32,191 nt of DNA from CAYGZC01 sp964354225 (GCA_964354225.1 CAYGZC010000210.1:1-32191); one strand, 5' to 3'; numbered from the stretch's first letter, positions 1 to 9,514 are shown. A program made the numbers and translations. The notes: generated from the sequence alone by a model not told the origin.

Positions 1-1
1 G

Positions 2-574
2 TTACCCGTTGCTTATCTTATTCCTCCACAGTGGCAGGAAGTGATAAAGCGGCTCAAACTTCACGGGGTAAGAATCGGGCGGTTGAAAAAACCGACAGAA
101 CTTGAAGTTGAAATGTACAGATTCTCAAACTCAAAGTGGCAACAAAATCCATACGAGGGAAGACACTCGGCAACGTTCAGTGTTGACAAAATAAATGAGA
201 AACATACGTTTCCTGCTGGAACTGCGATTATTCGATTAAACCAAAGAGCCGCGCGTGTAGCTATCCATGCACTTGAACCAGAGGCACCCGATGCGTTTGT
301 GGTGTGGGGATTTTTCGATGCGATCTTTGAACAGAAAGAATATACTGAAGATTACGTCATGGAACAGATGGCAAGAGAAATGCTTGTACATGATTCCACA
401 CTCAAACAAGAATTTGAATCAAAGCTCAAAGCAGATACAACATTTGCAAAGAACCCATTTGCACGACTAAATTTCTTCTATCAACATTCACCTTACTGGG
501 ATAAGCAGGTGAATTTATATCCAGTTGCACGGCTGATTAAAGATGTTAGGCTTGATACTGTAAGGGAAGATTAA
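2..574 (+). CDS. Peptidase M14-like zinc carboxypeptidase, C-terminal part (5' end outside window)
   Basis: The frame is open to the left edge, giving 190 visible residues. It begins LPVAYLIPPQW, continues through QEVIKRLKLHGVRIGRLK and contains FFDAIFEQKEYTEDYV and MAREML. This pattern is typical of the region after the catalytic core in large Bacteroidota-type M14 family carboxypeptidases. The zinc ligands and catalytic Glu would lie upstream and cannot be checked. A GTG at 41 could be mistaken for a start, but the in-frame residues before it fit the family, so the gene is truncated by the window rather than starting there. The protein is presumably exported. The family assignment rests on remembered sequence pattern only. 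Confidence 0.65.
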   Translation, partial: LPVAYLIPPQWQEVIKRLKLHGVRIGRLKKPTELEVEMYRFSNSKWQQNPYEGRHSATFSVDKINEKHTFPAGTAIIRLNQRAARVAIHALEPEAPDAFVVWGFFDAIFEQKEYTEDYVMEQMAREMLVHDSTLKQEFESKLKADTTFAKNPFARLNFFYQHSPYWDKQVNLYPVARLIKDVRLDTVRED

Positions 575-663
575 GTTGGAAATATAAGATTAGAATTGGT
601 TGTAGAAAAATTCACTTGCAACCTTCCATAAAGACTCCGATATTTTTTTACAGAACCTTCAAA

Positions 664-694
664 TTGATTATGATTTTATTTAATCGGATATTAT
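664..694 (+). promoter_or_regulatory. Possible promoter for the beta-propeller T9SS gene
   Basis: TTGATT at 664-669 and TATTAT at 689-694 are 19 bases apart, in the AT-rich gap before the ATG at 711. The spacing is longer than ideal, so support is weak. Confidence 0.3.
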
Positions 695-710
695 ATCAAG
701 GATTATATTT

Positions 711-2828
711 ATGAGAGTGATAAAAATATTTGTTTTAGGTTTAGTCCTACCGATCTTTTGTTTCACTCAAGCGATCCAATGGAATAGCCTCAATGGATTG
801 CCGGGGATTTATTTCATGCGTGAAGCAGCCGATGGTAAATTATTTGCGGTTAGTGAGGTTAGCATCTATTATTCTACAGACGACGGACGCTCGTGGGCGC
901 CGAGCAACATTCCCAGGGCTTGGATGATGGAATTTGTAGCCAGTGGTAAAACATGTGTTGTTTACAGATTTTTAGAAAACATTCCTAATTATCAACAAGT
1001 ATATATGTCGACCGATAATGGATTGAATTGGACCCGAATATTGAGTGCAAAAGGGATACATGGAAATTTTATGGTTTCAGATTCCGGAATTGTATTTGGA
1101 ATTAATTATAGCACTTGTCGTATTGTCCGATATAACGGGATAAAATGGGATACTATAGGTACAAATATTCCTATCGTTGCTGGGGAACGAGACATTGGAG
1201 GAGCAATAGTTGATCATGCGAATAATTTTTTCGTTCTAGGCGGTGGGTATGTGGGATATGTCTTTGTTTCTACCGATTATGGTAGAACCTGGCATACAAC
1301 TTTTAAACGGCAATGGGTTAGGGCAATCTGCGTATCTTCCCAAAATAATGTCATTATTGGAGTAAGCAGGACAGCGGTTTATAATATTGATGGCGGTGTA
1401 TATATATCATCAGATCAGGGTAATAACTGGGTTGATCTTGGTCTTAAAGATAAATTAATTCGTTCGGTAACAATAGATAATTCTGATAATATTTATGCCG
1501 CCACAACAATCGGCGTTTTTCGTCTCCGAGCGATGACAGGTGAGTGGGAGTATGTCGGTCCTGCTGAGAGTGAATTTGTAAGTACGTTTGCGGCAAAATC
1601 AGGTACAGTTTTTACAACGAGTTATGATTATAATTATATCAATCCAGAGTCTCCAGATGGAGTGTTGTATCGCTCGACCGATAAAGGTACATTTTGGTCG
1701 CCATCAGGTCCGGTGGCTAATGAAATCTTTTCACTTATTTCTACGTCACCCGGTTGTATTCTTGCCGGTACTTTAGGTGATGGGATTCTTAAAACTTCTA
1801 ATTGGGGTACCTCGTGGGCGCAATCGGCGCCCGGTTCAATCTCCGATTATGTCTACTCGTTTGCTAAAGGTAACTCCGTCGTTTATGCCGGCACAGATGA
1901 CGGTCTTTATTTTTCTACAGACAATGGTGACAGTTGGGTAAATAATACATCACAATCATTTAGTGGTTCTGCATATTCGGTTGTTGTACTAAGTGATGGA
2001 ACGATTATCACGGGAACAAATTTCGGGATATATACCTCGAGTGATGCAGGAAGAAATTGGAATCAAGCCGGGCTTTCAAATTCAAAAGTTCTCTTTCTTG
2101 CGAACACTCCGGCAGATGTTGTATATGCTGCCACTGACGACGATGGAGTATTCTCTTCATCTGATAAGGGAATTAGCTGGTACAGTTGTAGATTATCACG
2201 AGATGATATTCAAACAATCGTTGTGAATAATGCCGGTCATATCTGTGTCGGAGTATATGGGGGTATCTTCCGATCAACAGATAATGGGTTTAGCTGGATT
2301 CAATCTACTTTTACGAATACATATGTCTATGCGATTGCAATGAATGGAGATCAAGATATATTTGCTGGAACGTACAACGGTATGTTCAGATCTCAAAATG
2401 GAGGTCAAAATTGGACCTATATAGGATTTCCCGAAAAAACAATTTTGGGTTTAACGTTTGATGACAATCGCAATCTTATAGCCGGGCTATACGAGGGTGG
2501 TGTTTACATGAGCGCACTGCCGCTCACTTCCGTTGAGATTACACCTTTAGAATTGCCTGTTAACACGGAGCTATTTCAAAACTATCCGAATCCATTTAAT
2601 CCAGCCACCATTATTCGTTATGCATTACCCATGAACAGTCACGTGATACTGAAAGTGTATGATGTTCAAGGAAAAGAAGTTGCCACTCTTGTAGATAATA
2701 TGCAAGATGCCGGATATAAATCAGTAGAGTGGAACATCTCTCACAGCGGAATCTCAAGCGGTGTATATTTCTATAAGCTTATCACGCCAAAATTTACACA
2801 GGTTAGAAAGTTGTTGTTGGTGCGATAA
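711..2828 (+). CDS. Secreted beta-propeller (Asp-box/BNR-like repeat) protein with T9SS type A sorting domain
   Basis: A 705-residue exported protein. Residues 1-20 form a signal peptide (MRVIKIFVLGLVLPIFCF...). The body holds about eleven Asp-box-like repeats of the form [VIL]-x-x-S-[TS]-D-x-G-x-x-W (for example STDDGRSW, STDNGLNW, STDYGRTW, SSDQGNNW, STDNGDSW, SSDAGRNW, STDNGFSW), the signature of BNR/VPS10-like beta-propellers. Residues from about 624 to the end start NYPNPFNPAT and include VYDVQGKEVATL, SGVYFYKL and a basic tail. This is the classic type A C-terminal domain recognised by the type IX secretion system of Bacteroidota and relatives, normally removed at the cell surface. Substrate and role are unknown; such propellers are often glycan-binding or adhesive. 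It is preceded by a possible promoter and appears monocistronic. Confidence 0.88.
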   Translation: MRVIKIFVLGLVLPIFCFTQAIQWNSLNGLPGIYFMREAADGKLFAVSEVSIYYSTDDGRSWAPSNIPRAWMMEFVASGKTCVVYRFLENIPNYQQVYMSTDNGLNWTRILSAKGIHGNFMVSDSGIVFGINYSTCRIVRYNGIKWDTIGTNIPIVAGERDIGGAIVDHANNFFVLGGGYVGYVFVSTDYGRTWHTTFKRQWVRAICVSSQNNVIIGVSRTAVYNIDGGVYISSDQGNNWVDLGLKDKLIRSVTIDNSDNIYAATTIGVFRLRAMTGEWEYVGPAESEFVSTFAAKSGTVFTTSYDYNYINPESPDGVLYRSTDKGTFWSPSGPVANEIFSLISTSPGCILAGTLGDGILKTSNWGTSWAQSAPGSISDYVYSFAKGNSVVYAGTDDGLYFSTDNGDSWVNNTSQSFSGSAYSVVVLSDGTIITGTNFGIYTSSDAGRNWNQAGLSNSKVLFLANTPADVVYAATDDDGVFSSSDKGISWYSCRLSRDDIQTIVVNNAGHICVGVYGGIFRSTDNGFSWIQSTFTNTYVYAIAMNGDQDIFAGTYNGMFRSQNGGQNWTYIGFPEKTILGLTFDDNRNLIAGLYEGGVYMSALPLTSVEITPLELPVNTELFQNYPNPFNPATIIRYALPMNSHVILKVYDVQGKEVATLVDNMQDAGYKSVEWNISHSGISSGVYFYKLITPKFTQVRKLLLVR

Positions 2829-2851
2829 GATTTGAATTGCAGCGTGATTCC

Positions 2852-2880
2852 TTGATTCTTATACTCATTTTTACTATTTT
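2852..2880 (+). promoter_or_regulatory. Probable promoter of the lysS operon
   Basis: TTGATT at 2852-2857 and TATTTT at 2875-2880 are separated by exactly 17 bases, in the 87-base gap between the propeller gene and lysS. The leader would be about 30 nt. Confidence 0.5.
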
Positions 2881-2915
2881 CTGATACCTAATTATTTCCA
2901 CCCGTTAATAGTGAA

Positions 2916-4448
2916 ATGGAATTAAACCAGCAACCAGTTGCAGAAAAAGCACACCTCGAAGAACTGAATGAGTTGATGCACCGCAGAAGGCAGGAACTTG
3001 ATGAACTCATCAAGCAAGGCATCAATCCATATCCATATCTTTTCAATCAGACTGATTTTTCGAAAGATATAATAGATAATTTTAAGGATGATAGTGCCCC
3101 GCGTAATGTATCCATTGCCGGGAGAATCATGTCGATCCGAAGGATGGGTAAAGCCTCATTCTGCCATGTACAGGATTCTCGGGGTAAAATTCAAGTGTAT
3201 TTGAAGAAGGATGATTTAGGTGAAATCTATGATGCGTTCAAATTGCTGGACATCGGTGATATCATCGGAGTTGATGGTTACGTCTTCCGAACGAAAATGG
3301 GCGAGATATCCGTCCATGCACGACGTCTTGAAGTTCTAGCAAAATCTTTAAGACCTCTTCCTGTTGTAAAAGAGAAAGTTGATGAAAAAGGGAATAAAAT
3401 CGTCTATGATCCTTTTTCAGATAAAGAGCTTCGCTATCGCCAGCGATATGTCGATTTGATTGTGAACAATCAGGTGAGTGAAGTATTTATCAAGAGAGCA
3501 AAGATTCAGCATTCTATCAGAAAATATTTTGATGAGCGTGGATATATTGAAGTCGAGACGCCGATTCTCCAGCCGATTTATGGTGGTGCATTTGCTCGTC
3601 CGTTTATCACACACCATAATGCGCTTGATATCGATCTCTATCTTCGGATAGCTGACGAGCTTTATCTCAAGCGTTTAATCGTGGGTGGTTTCGACGGTGT
3701 GTACGAGTTTGCAAAGGATTTTCGCAATGAGGGTATGGATCGCTCTCACAATCCGGAATTCACCATGCTCGAGCTTTATGTAGCGTACAAAGATTATCTT
3801 TGGATGATGGATTTAGTTGAAGATCTTGTTGCCAAAGTTGCGAAGGAAGTAAATCAATCAACAAAGTGGAAAGTTGGCAGTCATGAAATTGATTTCACAC
3901 CTCCTTGGAAAAGAGTCCCTATGTTCGATGCGATCAAAGAATACACAGGAAGAGAACTTCAGGGAAAATCTGGACAAGAATTATTGAAGATTGCAAAGGA
4001 ACTAAATATTGAAATCAAATCCGGCTCGGATAGTGGTGCGATAATTGATGAAATATTCAGTGAATTAGTTGAGCCGGAACTTATTCAGCCAACTTTTATC
4101 ACCGATTATCCTCTTGAGATGTCGCCGCTGGCAAAAAGACACCGAAGTAAAGCGGGACTTGTTGAACGATTTGAAGTTATAGTGAATGGATACGAGCTGT
4201 GCAATGCATTCAGTGAATTAAATGATCCACTCGATCAGCGACAACGTTTTGAAGAACAGATGAAGCTGCGTGCGCAGGGAAATGAGGAAGCACAGGTTCT
4301 CGATGAAGATTATCTGCGTGCCCTCGAATATGGTATGCCACCTACTGCGGGACTGGGGATTGGCATTGATCGTTTGACAATGTTATTTACTAATCAGGAT
4401 TCGATACGCGATGTGATCTTTTTTCCTCAAATGAAACCCGAACATTGA
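2916..4448 (+). CDS. lysS: Lysyl-tRNA synthetase, class II
   Basis: A 510-residue class II LysRS, which charges tRNA-Lys with lysine using ATP. After a helical N-terminal extension, residues of about 80-175 form the OB-fold anticodon-binding domain (ISIRRMGKASFCHVQD...). The catalytic core carries YRQRYVDL, motif 1 near YIEVETPILQPI, motif 2 at about residues 269-285 (FRNEGMDRSHNPEFTMLE) and motif 3 from residue 479 (GLGIGIDRLTMLF). The ITHHNALDIDLYLRIADELY stretch is diagnostic for LysRS. The length is normal for bacteria. The ATG at 2916 follows a probable promoter; no strong Shine-Dalgarno is seen. The stop overlaps an upstream TTG codon of the next gene, so lysS and the TonB-dependent receptor are probably co-transcribed. 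Confidence 0.97.
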   Translation: MELNQQPVAEKAHLEELNELMHRRRQELDELIKQGINPYPYLFNQTDFSKDIIDNFKDDSAPRNVSIAGRIMSIRRMGKASFCHVQDSRGKIQVYLKKDDLGEIYDAFKLLDIGDIIGVDGYVFRTKMGEISVHARRLEVLAKSLRPLPVVKEKVDEKGNKIVYDPFSDKELRYRQRYVDLIVNNQVSEVFIKRAKIQHSIRKYFDERGYIEVETPILQPIYGGAFARPFITHHNALDIDLYLRIADELYLKRLIVGGFDGVYEFAKDFRNEGMDRSHNPEFTMLELYVAYKDYLWMMDLVEDLVAKVAKEVNQSTKWKVGSHEIDFTPPWKRVPMFDAIKEYTGRELQGKSGQELLKIAKELNIEIKSGSDSGAIIDEIFSELVEPELIQPTFITDYPLEMSPLAKRHRSKAGLVERFEVIVNGYELCNAFSELNDPLDQRQRFEEQMKLRAQGNEEAQVLDEDYLRALEYGMPPTAGLGIGIDRLTMLFTNQDSIRDVIFFPQMKPEH

Positions 4449-4450
4449 AA

Positions 4451-6976
4451 ATGCGAAGCTCGTTATTATTTTTCCTAATCATCAGCATTGCTGCCACCTC
4501 TTTGACGTATTCCAGTACCGATGGTATTCTTGAAGGGCGAGTGCTCAATAAAGAGACGAAGGAGCCACTCGTTGGCGTCACAATCGCTATTCTTGGAACA
4601 ACTCAAGGGACTGCTACCGATGTTGATGGTAATTTTCATATCAATAATTTGGAAGCGGGTACGTACGATATAAGAATTTCTAATGTAGGGTTTCAACCTC
4701 AGGTTTATAAGGCGGTTGTTGTAAGAGTTGGGTTGCGTACAAGAATTTCGATTGAGCTATTACCTTCTGCGGTTGAGCTTGCAGAGGTTGAAGTGACGGC
4801 GGAGAGGCCTTTAATTGAAAAAGATGTTACAAGCACAAATTTTTCGATTGGGTCTTCCCAATTGGAAAAATTACCAGTTCGCAGTGTGCAAGATATTATC
4901 ACGCTCTTTCCGAGCGTCACAGCCGAAGGAAACGTGCGCGGTGGAAAAACAACTGAAGTTGTTTATTTAGTCGATGGACTACCGCTTCAGGATGTCATCG
5001 GAGGTGGGGTTGGGAGCTCATTACCCAAAAGTTCTATTACGGAATTCTCTATTCAATCAGGCGGGTTCGATGCTGAATATGGAAATGCTCTTTCCGGGGT
5101 TGTTAATATTATTACGAGAAGGGGTGGTAATAAACACTCTTCAGTTTTGAGGGTTGAGAAAGATAATTGGCTTGCTGGTGATTGGAACTCACAACACAAT
5201 AAGTCAACAGAAATGGAATTAACCCTCTCCGGACCGTTCGTCCAAGATCGATTAAATTATTTCGCTGCAACCACACTCCAATTGAACGATACTCGTTGGT
5301 GGCAGGACTTTACCAAGTTTTTTCATTCACCCGTATATAAAGATGTTAGTGGGATAGGTAAGATTGATTACAGTTTAACTCCAAGAATACATCTGACGGC
5401 TCAGAATGTTTATTCGTTGCGTGAATGGCGAGATTATGAATTCAGCTGGCGGTTCAATCTGGCAGGTTTACCGCAAAGAAGCCGGTCGTCTTATCGAACA
5501 ACTGCAACCATCTCGCATACCATCACAAATAGCTTGCATTATACATTGTCGATGAGTCATTATTATCTGCGTTCAAAGATCGGTGGGGACAAGAATTCTC
5601 TCGACCTGACGCCATATGAATATGATATTTATCTTGAGTACATAGTTAAAGGGAGTCGCTCATGGTGGTCGCAGACGAAGCAAAATATATATACCGGTAA
5701 GACAGATATTGTCTATCAACCCAATCCAAACAACGTTCTCAAGGTAGGTTTCGAAATTAATCAATATGATATTTTTTCTGACGTTGTAAAATTCGAACCG
5801 CAGAAGACATATTTCGGTAAAGTAATACCTGATGATTCTCTGCTCAATTACAGCTCGTTATATCACTACTATCCACGTAGCGGTAGCGCCTATCTACAAG
5901 AGAAATTAGAGGTTGACAAAGATGGTGCTGTCGTGAATATTGGCTTCCGTTGGGATTTTCTCGACCCCCGTAGTAAGCGACCGATTGTTGAGTATGTTAA
6001 ACCAGACACTGGTTCAAGTTTATATCAATCTCAAGTTACTCGATTTGCAAAGGCATCTCTCAAGCAGCAGCTAAGTCCGCGGATGGGTCTCTCGTTTCCG
6101 TTGATGTGGGATATGCTCTTAGTAATGAATTACGGACATTATTTTCAATTTCCATTGTTTGATTATCTTTATTCTGGTGTTAATCCGCAGCAGTTGCAAA
6201 AGGGAGTAAATGTTTTGGTTGGAAATCCTGATTTGAAACCGGAACGTACCCATGCATGGGAGATCGGGGTTAAGTATGGACTTGATGAAAAAACTTTATT
6301 CAGCGTAACATATTTTAAAAAAGAGTTCATCGATCAGATAGATTCAAAAACGTTTCTACCGTCAAAAGCAAGAGCAGCTGGTGATTATGGTTATGCTGAA
6401 TATGTGAATAATGCTTTTGCAAATGCAGAAGGTTTAGAGTTTGTTCTCTCACGTCATAGGGATGAAAAGCTTTCCGGCTCGATTTCATATTCATTGATGA
6501 CAACCGAAGGTGTTAGTGATTACGTTAATCAGGGGCTAAATTTGCATCAGTGGGGATTTCCTGTTCTCAATGAACCATATCCATTAAGCTGGGATCAACG
6601 TCATACACTGAAAGTTTTGATTGATGCTCAGCTGCCGTGGGATTTTCTGTGCAATGTTGTGTGGACGTATAATTCGGGCAGACCTTATACTTACTTCCCA
6701 ACGCGTGATGGTTTTACGGCGGAAGATACAACAAGAGCATTCATCCCAAACAATGGGCGACTACCAGGTAATAGCGTTGTGAATGTAAAATTTTCGCGTA
6801 AGTTTTCAATTAGCAATATTACATCATTGCAACTCTATGGTGATATTAGAAATTTGTTCAATATTAAAAATGCAAGGTGGGCTGATGCCGATGGGCGCAT
6901 CGGTGGACAGCTTCATGATCCATCAGCATATTATGATCCTCGGCGAGTTTCGATCGGGCTAAGATATGAAATGTAA
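4451..6976 (+). CDS. TonB-dependent outer-membrane receptor with carboxypeptidase-regulatory-like N-terminal domain
   Basis: An 841-residue outer-membrane receptor. A signal peptide (MRSSLLFFLIISIAATSLTY) precedes a carboxypeptidase-regulatory-like domain (DGILEGRVLNKETKEPLVGV through GTYDIRISNVGFQ). Next are a plug domain (roughly residues 110-225, with LPVRSVQDIITLFPSV, YLVDGLP and EYGNALSGVVNIITRRGG) and a large beta-barrel ending in an aromatic-rich strand (RRVSIGLRYEM). This architecture is characteristic of Bacteroidota-type TonB-dependent receptors and imports a ligand using TonB energy. No SusD partner is adjacent, so the substrate is unknown. An in-frame TTG at 4445 overlaps the lysS stop. 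I choose the ATG at 4451, two codons downstream, because it is the stronger codon and begins the signal peptide. Confidence 0.92.
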   Translation: MRSSLLFFLIISIAATSLTYSSTDGILEGRVLNKETKEPLVGVTIAILGTTQGTATDVDGNFHINNLEAGTYDIRISNVGFQPQVYKAVVVRVGLRTRISIELLPSAVELAEVEVTAERPLIEKDVTSTNFSIGSSQLEKLPVRSVQDIITLFPSVTAEGNVRGGKTTEVVYLVDGLPLQDVIGGGVGSSLPKSSITEFSIQSGGFDAEYGNALSGVVNIITRRGGNKHSSVLRVEKDNWLAGDWNSQHNKSTEMELTLSGPFVQDRLNYFAATTLQLNDTRWWQDFTKFFHSPVYKDVSGIGKIDYSLTPRIHLTAQNVYSLREWRDYEFSWRFNLAGLPQRSRSSYRTTATISHTITNSLHYTLSMSHYYLRSKIGGDKNSLDLTPYEYDIYLEYIVKGSRSWWSQTKQNIYTGKTDIVYQPNPNNVLKVGFEINQYDIFSDVVKFEPQKTYFGKVIPDDSLLNYSSLYHYYPRSGSAYLQEKLEVDKDGAVVNIGFRWDFLDPRSKRPIVEYVKPDTGSSLYQSQVTRFAKASLKQQLSPRMGLSFPLMWDMLLVMNYGHYFQFPLFDYLYSGVNPQQLQKGVNVLVGNPDLKPERTHAWEIGVKYGLDEKTLFSVTYFKKEFIDQIDSKTFLPSKARAAGDYGYAEYVNNAFANAEGLEFVLSRHRDEKLSGSISYSLMTTEGVSDYVNQGLNLHQWGFPVLNEPYPLSWDQRHTLKVLIDAQLPWDFLCNVVWTYNSGRPYTYFPTRDGFTAEDTTRAFIPNNGRLPGNSVVNVKFSRKFSISNITSLQLYGDIRNLFNIKNARWADADGRIGGQLHDPSAYYDPRRVSIGLRYEM

Positions 6977-7052
6977 TGCTCGATCATTAGGAATTATTAA
7001 CTTACGTTACACAAAATTGAAATATTACTATGTTTGATAAAATTTATTTTTT

Positions 7053-7103
7053 AACTCAACCCCCTCAATTCCCCCTCTTTCTTAAAAGAGAAGGGAGCAG
7101 GGA
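7053..7103. repeat. Purine/pyrimidine-asymmetric imperfect palindrome, candidate dispersed repeat
   Basis: A C-rich half (CAACCCCCTCAATTCCCCC) is followed by CTCTTT, a short loop, AAAGAG and a G-rich half (AAGGGAGCAGGGAG). Pairing of CTCTTT with AAAGAG and of C-runs with G-runs gives a hairpin. The composition is unlike the neighbouring sequence and resembles the short C-rich/G-rich intergenic palindromes dispersed in many bacterial genomes. Only one copy is in this window. Confidence 0.45.
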
Positions 7104-7104
7104 G

Positions 7105-7758
7105 ATGGATTCCAGTGGTGCGCATATTAAAAAATCTCGGGTCGCATGCTGCATATTAGCAGTTATTAATTATTTTTTAATAGTACTTGCTTCATTCTTT
7201 TCACTTACATGTAAAGAGTCGTTGCCGGTTCATATAGCACCGCAGCATGTTGTCGATATAAAAATCACCACCATCGAACAATATAATGATCATATTGCTC
7301 GACCCGGTCTCCAAAGAATGCACTTTGTACTATCTGGAGAGAATGTTTATGATGAAGTATTTTGGGATAGTGTGAATATCAAAGGGTCGGTAAGAATATG
7401 GTGGAAGCGTAAGCCGCAGCGGTATAAGACGATCGTCCTCACTGAAAAAAGTTTAACAAATCGGGCGCTTGTCCACAACGGGCGAATGATGCTTGTCCCC
7501 GGGCAGAGATTCTCGATGGATATGTACTGGGACATCCGATCCGACGATGGGATTTATTTGGTTTCGGAAATGGATTTTACAAAATTTAATTCTCGCACGT
7601 GTGCTGCCAATGTTATTTGTGGAAATAGGGAAGATTTTATAATTGAAGCTTCATTAAACATTTATGACCGACTCGGCTATCTAAAAGCGCCGCCGGAGGA
7701 GTTTACCTTCTATCCTCGAATATGTAAATATCCGGAGTATCCTCCGTGTGGGCCTTGA
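7105..7758 (+). CDS. Exported or membrane-anchored protein of unknown function
   Basis: A 217-residue product from the ATG at 7105. The frame is open further upstream to an ATG at 7030, but the extra residues are encoded by the C-rich/G-rich palindrome and look non-genic, and GGGAG sits just before 7105. Residues of about 15-35 (ACCILAVINYFLIVLASFF) are strongly hydrophobic and followed by SLTCKES, so the protein may be anchored by a signal anchor or lipidated at Cys despite a non-canonical lipobox. The remainder is likely extracytoplasmic, with aromatic-rich beta-like segments and several Cys residues near the C-terminus (CAANVIC, RICKYPEYPPCGP). I do not recognise a family. It lies between the TonB-dependent receptor and a DUF2279 gene. 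Confidence 0.6.
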   Translation: MDSSGAHIKKSRVACCILAVINYFLIVLASFFSLTCKESLPVHIAPQHVVDIKITTIEQYNDHIARPGLQRMHFVLSGENVYDEVFWDSVNIKGSVRIWWKRKPQRYKTIVLTEKSLTNRALVHNGRMMLVPGQRFSMDMYWDIRSDDGIYLVSEMDFTKFNSRTCAANVICGNREDFIIEASLNIYDRLGYLKAPPEEFTFYPRICKYPEYPPCGP

Positions 7759-7879
7759 AAAGTGAGTGTATATCGGTATTGATAGTGTAATTATAAGGTT
7801 CTTATCGTATTTAATATTTGCTGATGATACATTATTTATTTTGCTTATTCGAGGACTATTACAAATTAAGGGAGGGTGA

Positions 7880-8731
7880 GTGAAACATATATTTTTATTT
7901 TCTATCATCTTTGTAATATCCATACCAGCTGTTGCATCTCCGATTGATTCACTTCATCGCGCTAATCCGAATGGGATCCAATCTGAAAAATTAGCAATCG
8001 TTATTAGCGGCTCGATGGCGATTGTTACGGCTGCACATATTCAGAATTATAATTCGTGGTGGAAAGGCGAAAGGAGTGCTTTTCATTTGGGTGACGGTGG
8101 AGGGCGCACATTTGGTGCGGATAAGTTTGGGCATTTTTATTTTACATATCTATCAAGTGATATCCTGTGGCATTCGTTTCAATGGGCTGGGATTGAAAAA
8201 AAGCACTCACTTTTGTTAGGTGCTGGATTAAGTCTTGCATTCCAGTTATATGTAGAGGTTGAAGATGGATTTACAAAGGTGCTTGGTTTCAGCGCCGGTG
8301 ATGCGATGGCAGATGTTGGCGGTGCTTTTTATCCCGTACTTCAATCTCAGGTTTCATGGTTGGAGAATGTTCGATTCAAATGGAGCTGTTATCCGTCCAC
8401 AAGTTACCTTGATGGAAAATTCCGAACCATCTTCGACGACTATGAGAGCATGTACTTTTGGCTTAGCTTTAATAATAATATATTTCCGGAAGCAATACGG
8501 ACTTTCATCCCAGCATTTTTGGGAATTGCGATTGGTTATAGCATAAAAGGATTAAACGAACAGAATGATGGTGTGCGTGAACTACTCATCGGGTTAGATT
8601 ATGATTTCACTCGTCTCCCCGGTGAAGGGTCTTTTCTGAAATCAATAAAATATGTTTTGAACTATATACATTTTCCTGCACCAACCATTCGCCTGACACC
8701 GAGTATCATTGCATACGGTTTACACTTTTGA
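7880..8731 (+). CDS. DUF2279 (YfiM-like) predicted periplasmic/membrane protein
   Basis: A 283-residue protein with a signal peptide (residues 1-20, ending AVAS). Conserved blocks are ADKFGHFYFTY (about 80-90), an acidic EVEDGF segment (126-131) and GFSAGDAMADVGG (136-148). These match the DUF2279/YfiM family of predicted periplasmic proteins, which show some resemblance to VanZ-like integral proteins. The function is unknown. The start is GTG at 7880, preceded by a good Shine-Dalgarno, GGGAGG at 7870-7875. The stop codon overlaps the ATG of the following glycosyltransferase (TGATG), so translation of the two is probably coupled and a shared cell-envelope role is plausible. Confidence 0.75.
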   Translation: MKHIFLFSIIFVISIPAVASPIDSLHRANPNGIQSEKLAIVISGSMAIVTAAHIQNYNSWWKGERSAFHLGDGGGRTFGADKFGHFYFTYLSSDILWHSFQWAGIEKKHSLLLGAGLSLAFQLYVEVEDGFTKVLGFSAGDAMADVGGAFYPVLQSQVSWLENVRFKWSCYPSTSYLDGKFRTIFDDYESMYFWLSFNNNIFPEAIRTFIPAFLGIAIGYSIKGLNEQNDGVRELLIGLDYDFTRLPGEGSFLKSIKYVLNYIHFPAPTIRLTPSIIAYGLHF

Positions 8732-9486
8732 TGGAAAAAGTTAATTTGTCGAATAACATTCCTGCTATTAGCATTATTATCCCCACGCTTCAGGAGGAAA
8801 AAACGATTGAACGCACACTCAGCCAGTTTACTAAGCTGCTCCGTGATCAGTTCAACTTTGAAGTTATCGTAAGTGACGGCGGAAGTACGGATAAAACAGT
8901 CGACATTGTATATCGTTATGCCAATAATGTAATCGTACATTCCGGTAATACACGGCAAAATATCTCAATCGGTAGGAATCGAGGTGCGAAGGCAGCGCGC
9001 GGTGGAATCCTTATTTTTTTAAACGCAGATGTAGTGATTGAGGATCTTGAAAAATTCTTTCGTACGATGCTCAAAACATTTCAGAAAAAGCAGATTGTTG
9101 CCGCTACATGTAATGTTAATATTTATCCTGAAGAAGAGCTTATCAGAGATTGGATGTTCCATAATTTTTTTAATGGATATTTTTGGCTGTTAAACATCAT
9201 CGGTATGGGTATGGGGAGAGGTGAATGTCATGTTATAAGAAAAGAGACATTTGAACAGGTAGGAGGATATAACGAGGAAATAGCTGCCGGTGAAGACTAT
9301 GAGCTCTTTTTACGATTACGTCGTATGGGAAAAATCAAATTTGTGCGGACGCTGACAGTCTTCGAATCACCGCGTCGTTTTAGAAAATATGGGTACTTTT
9401 GGATCAGTTTATTATGGTTTTTAAATGCATTAAGCGTGCTACTTTTTGATCGTTCCATAGTTGACGAATGGAAACCCATTCGTTGA
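8731..9486 (+). CDS. Glycosyltransferase family 2
   Basis: A 251-residue GT-A fold glycosyltransferase. Visible motifs are ISIIIPTLQEEKTIERTL at the N-terminus, SDGGSTDKT (residues 48-56), the nucleotide-binding acidic region, and FLNAD (residues 96-100) as the DxD-equivalent metal site. An acceptor-side GGYNEEIAAGEDYELFLRLR segment contains the ED/catalytic acidic pair. One hydrophobic stretch near the C-terminus (YFWISLLWFLNALSVLLF) suggests membrane association. It probably transfers a sugar from a nucleotide donor to an envelope lipid or glycan; donor and acceptor are unknown. The ATG at 8731 overlaps the stop of the DUF2279 gene by one base. An in-frame TTG one codon earlier is less likely. 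Confidence 0.9.
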   Translation: MEKVNLSNNIPAISIIIPTLQEEKTIERTLSQFTKLLRDQFNFEVIVSDGGSTDKTVDIVYRYANNVIVHSGNTRQNISIGRNRGAKAARGGILIFLNADVVIEDLEKFFRTMLKTFQKKQIVAATCNVNIYPEEELIRDWMFHNFFNGYFWLLNIIGMGMGRGECHVIRKETFEQVGGYNEEIAAGEDYELFLRLRRMGKIKFVRTLTVFESPRRFRKYGYFWISLLWFLNALSVLLFDRSIVDEWKPIR

Positions 9487-9514
9487 TCCATTTCACCTTG
9501 GTTATTTAACTTAT

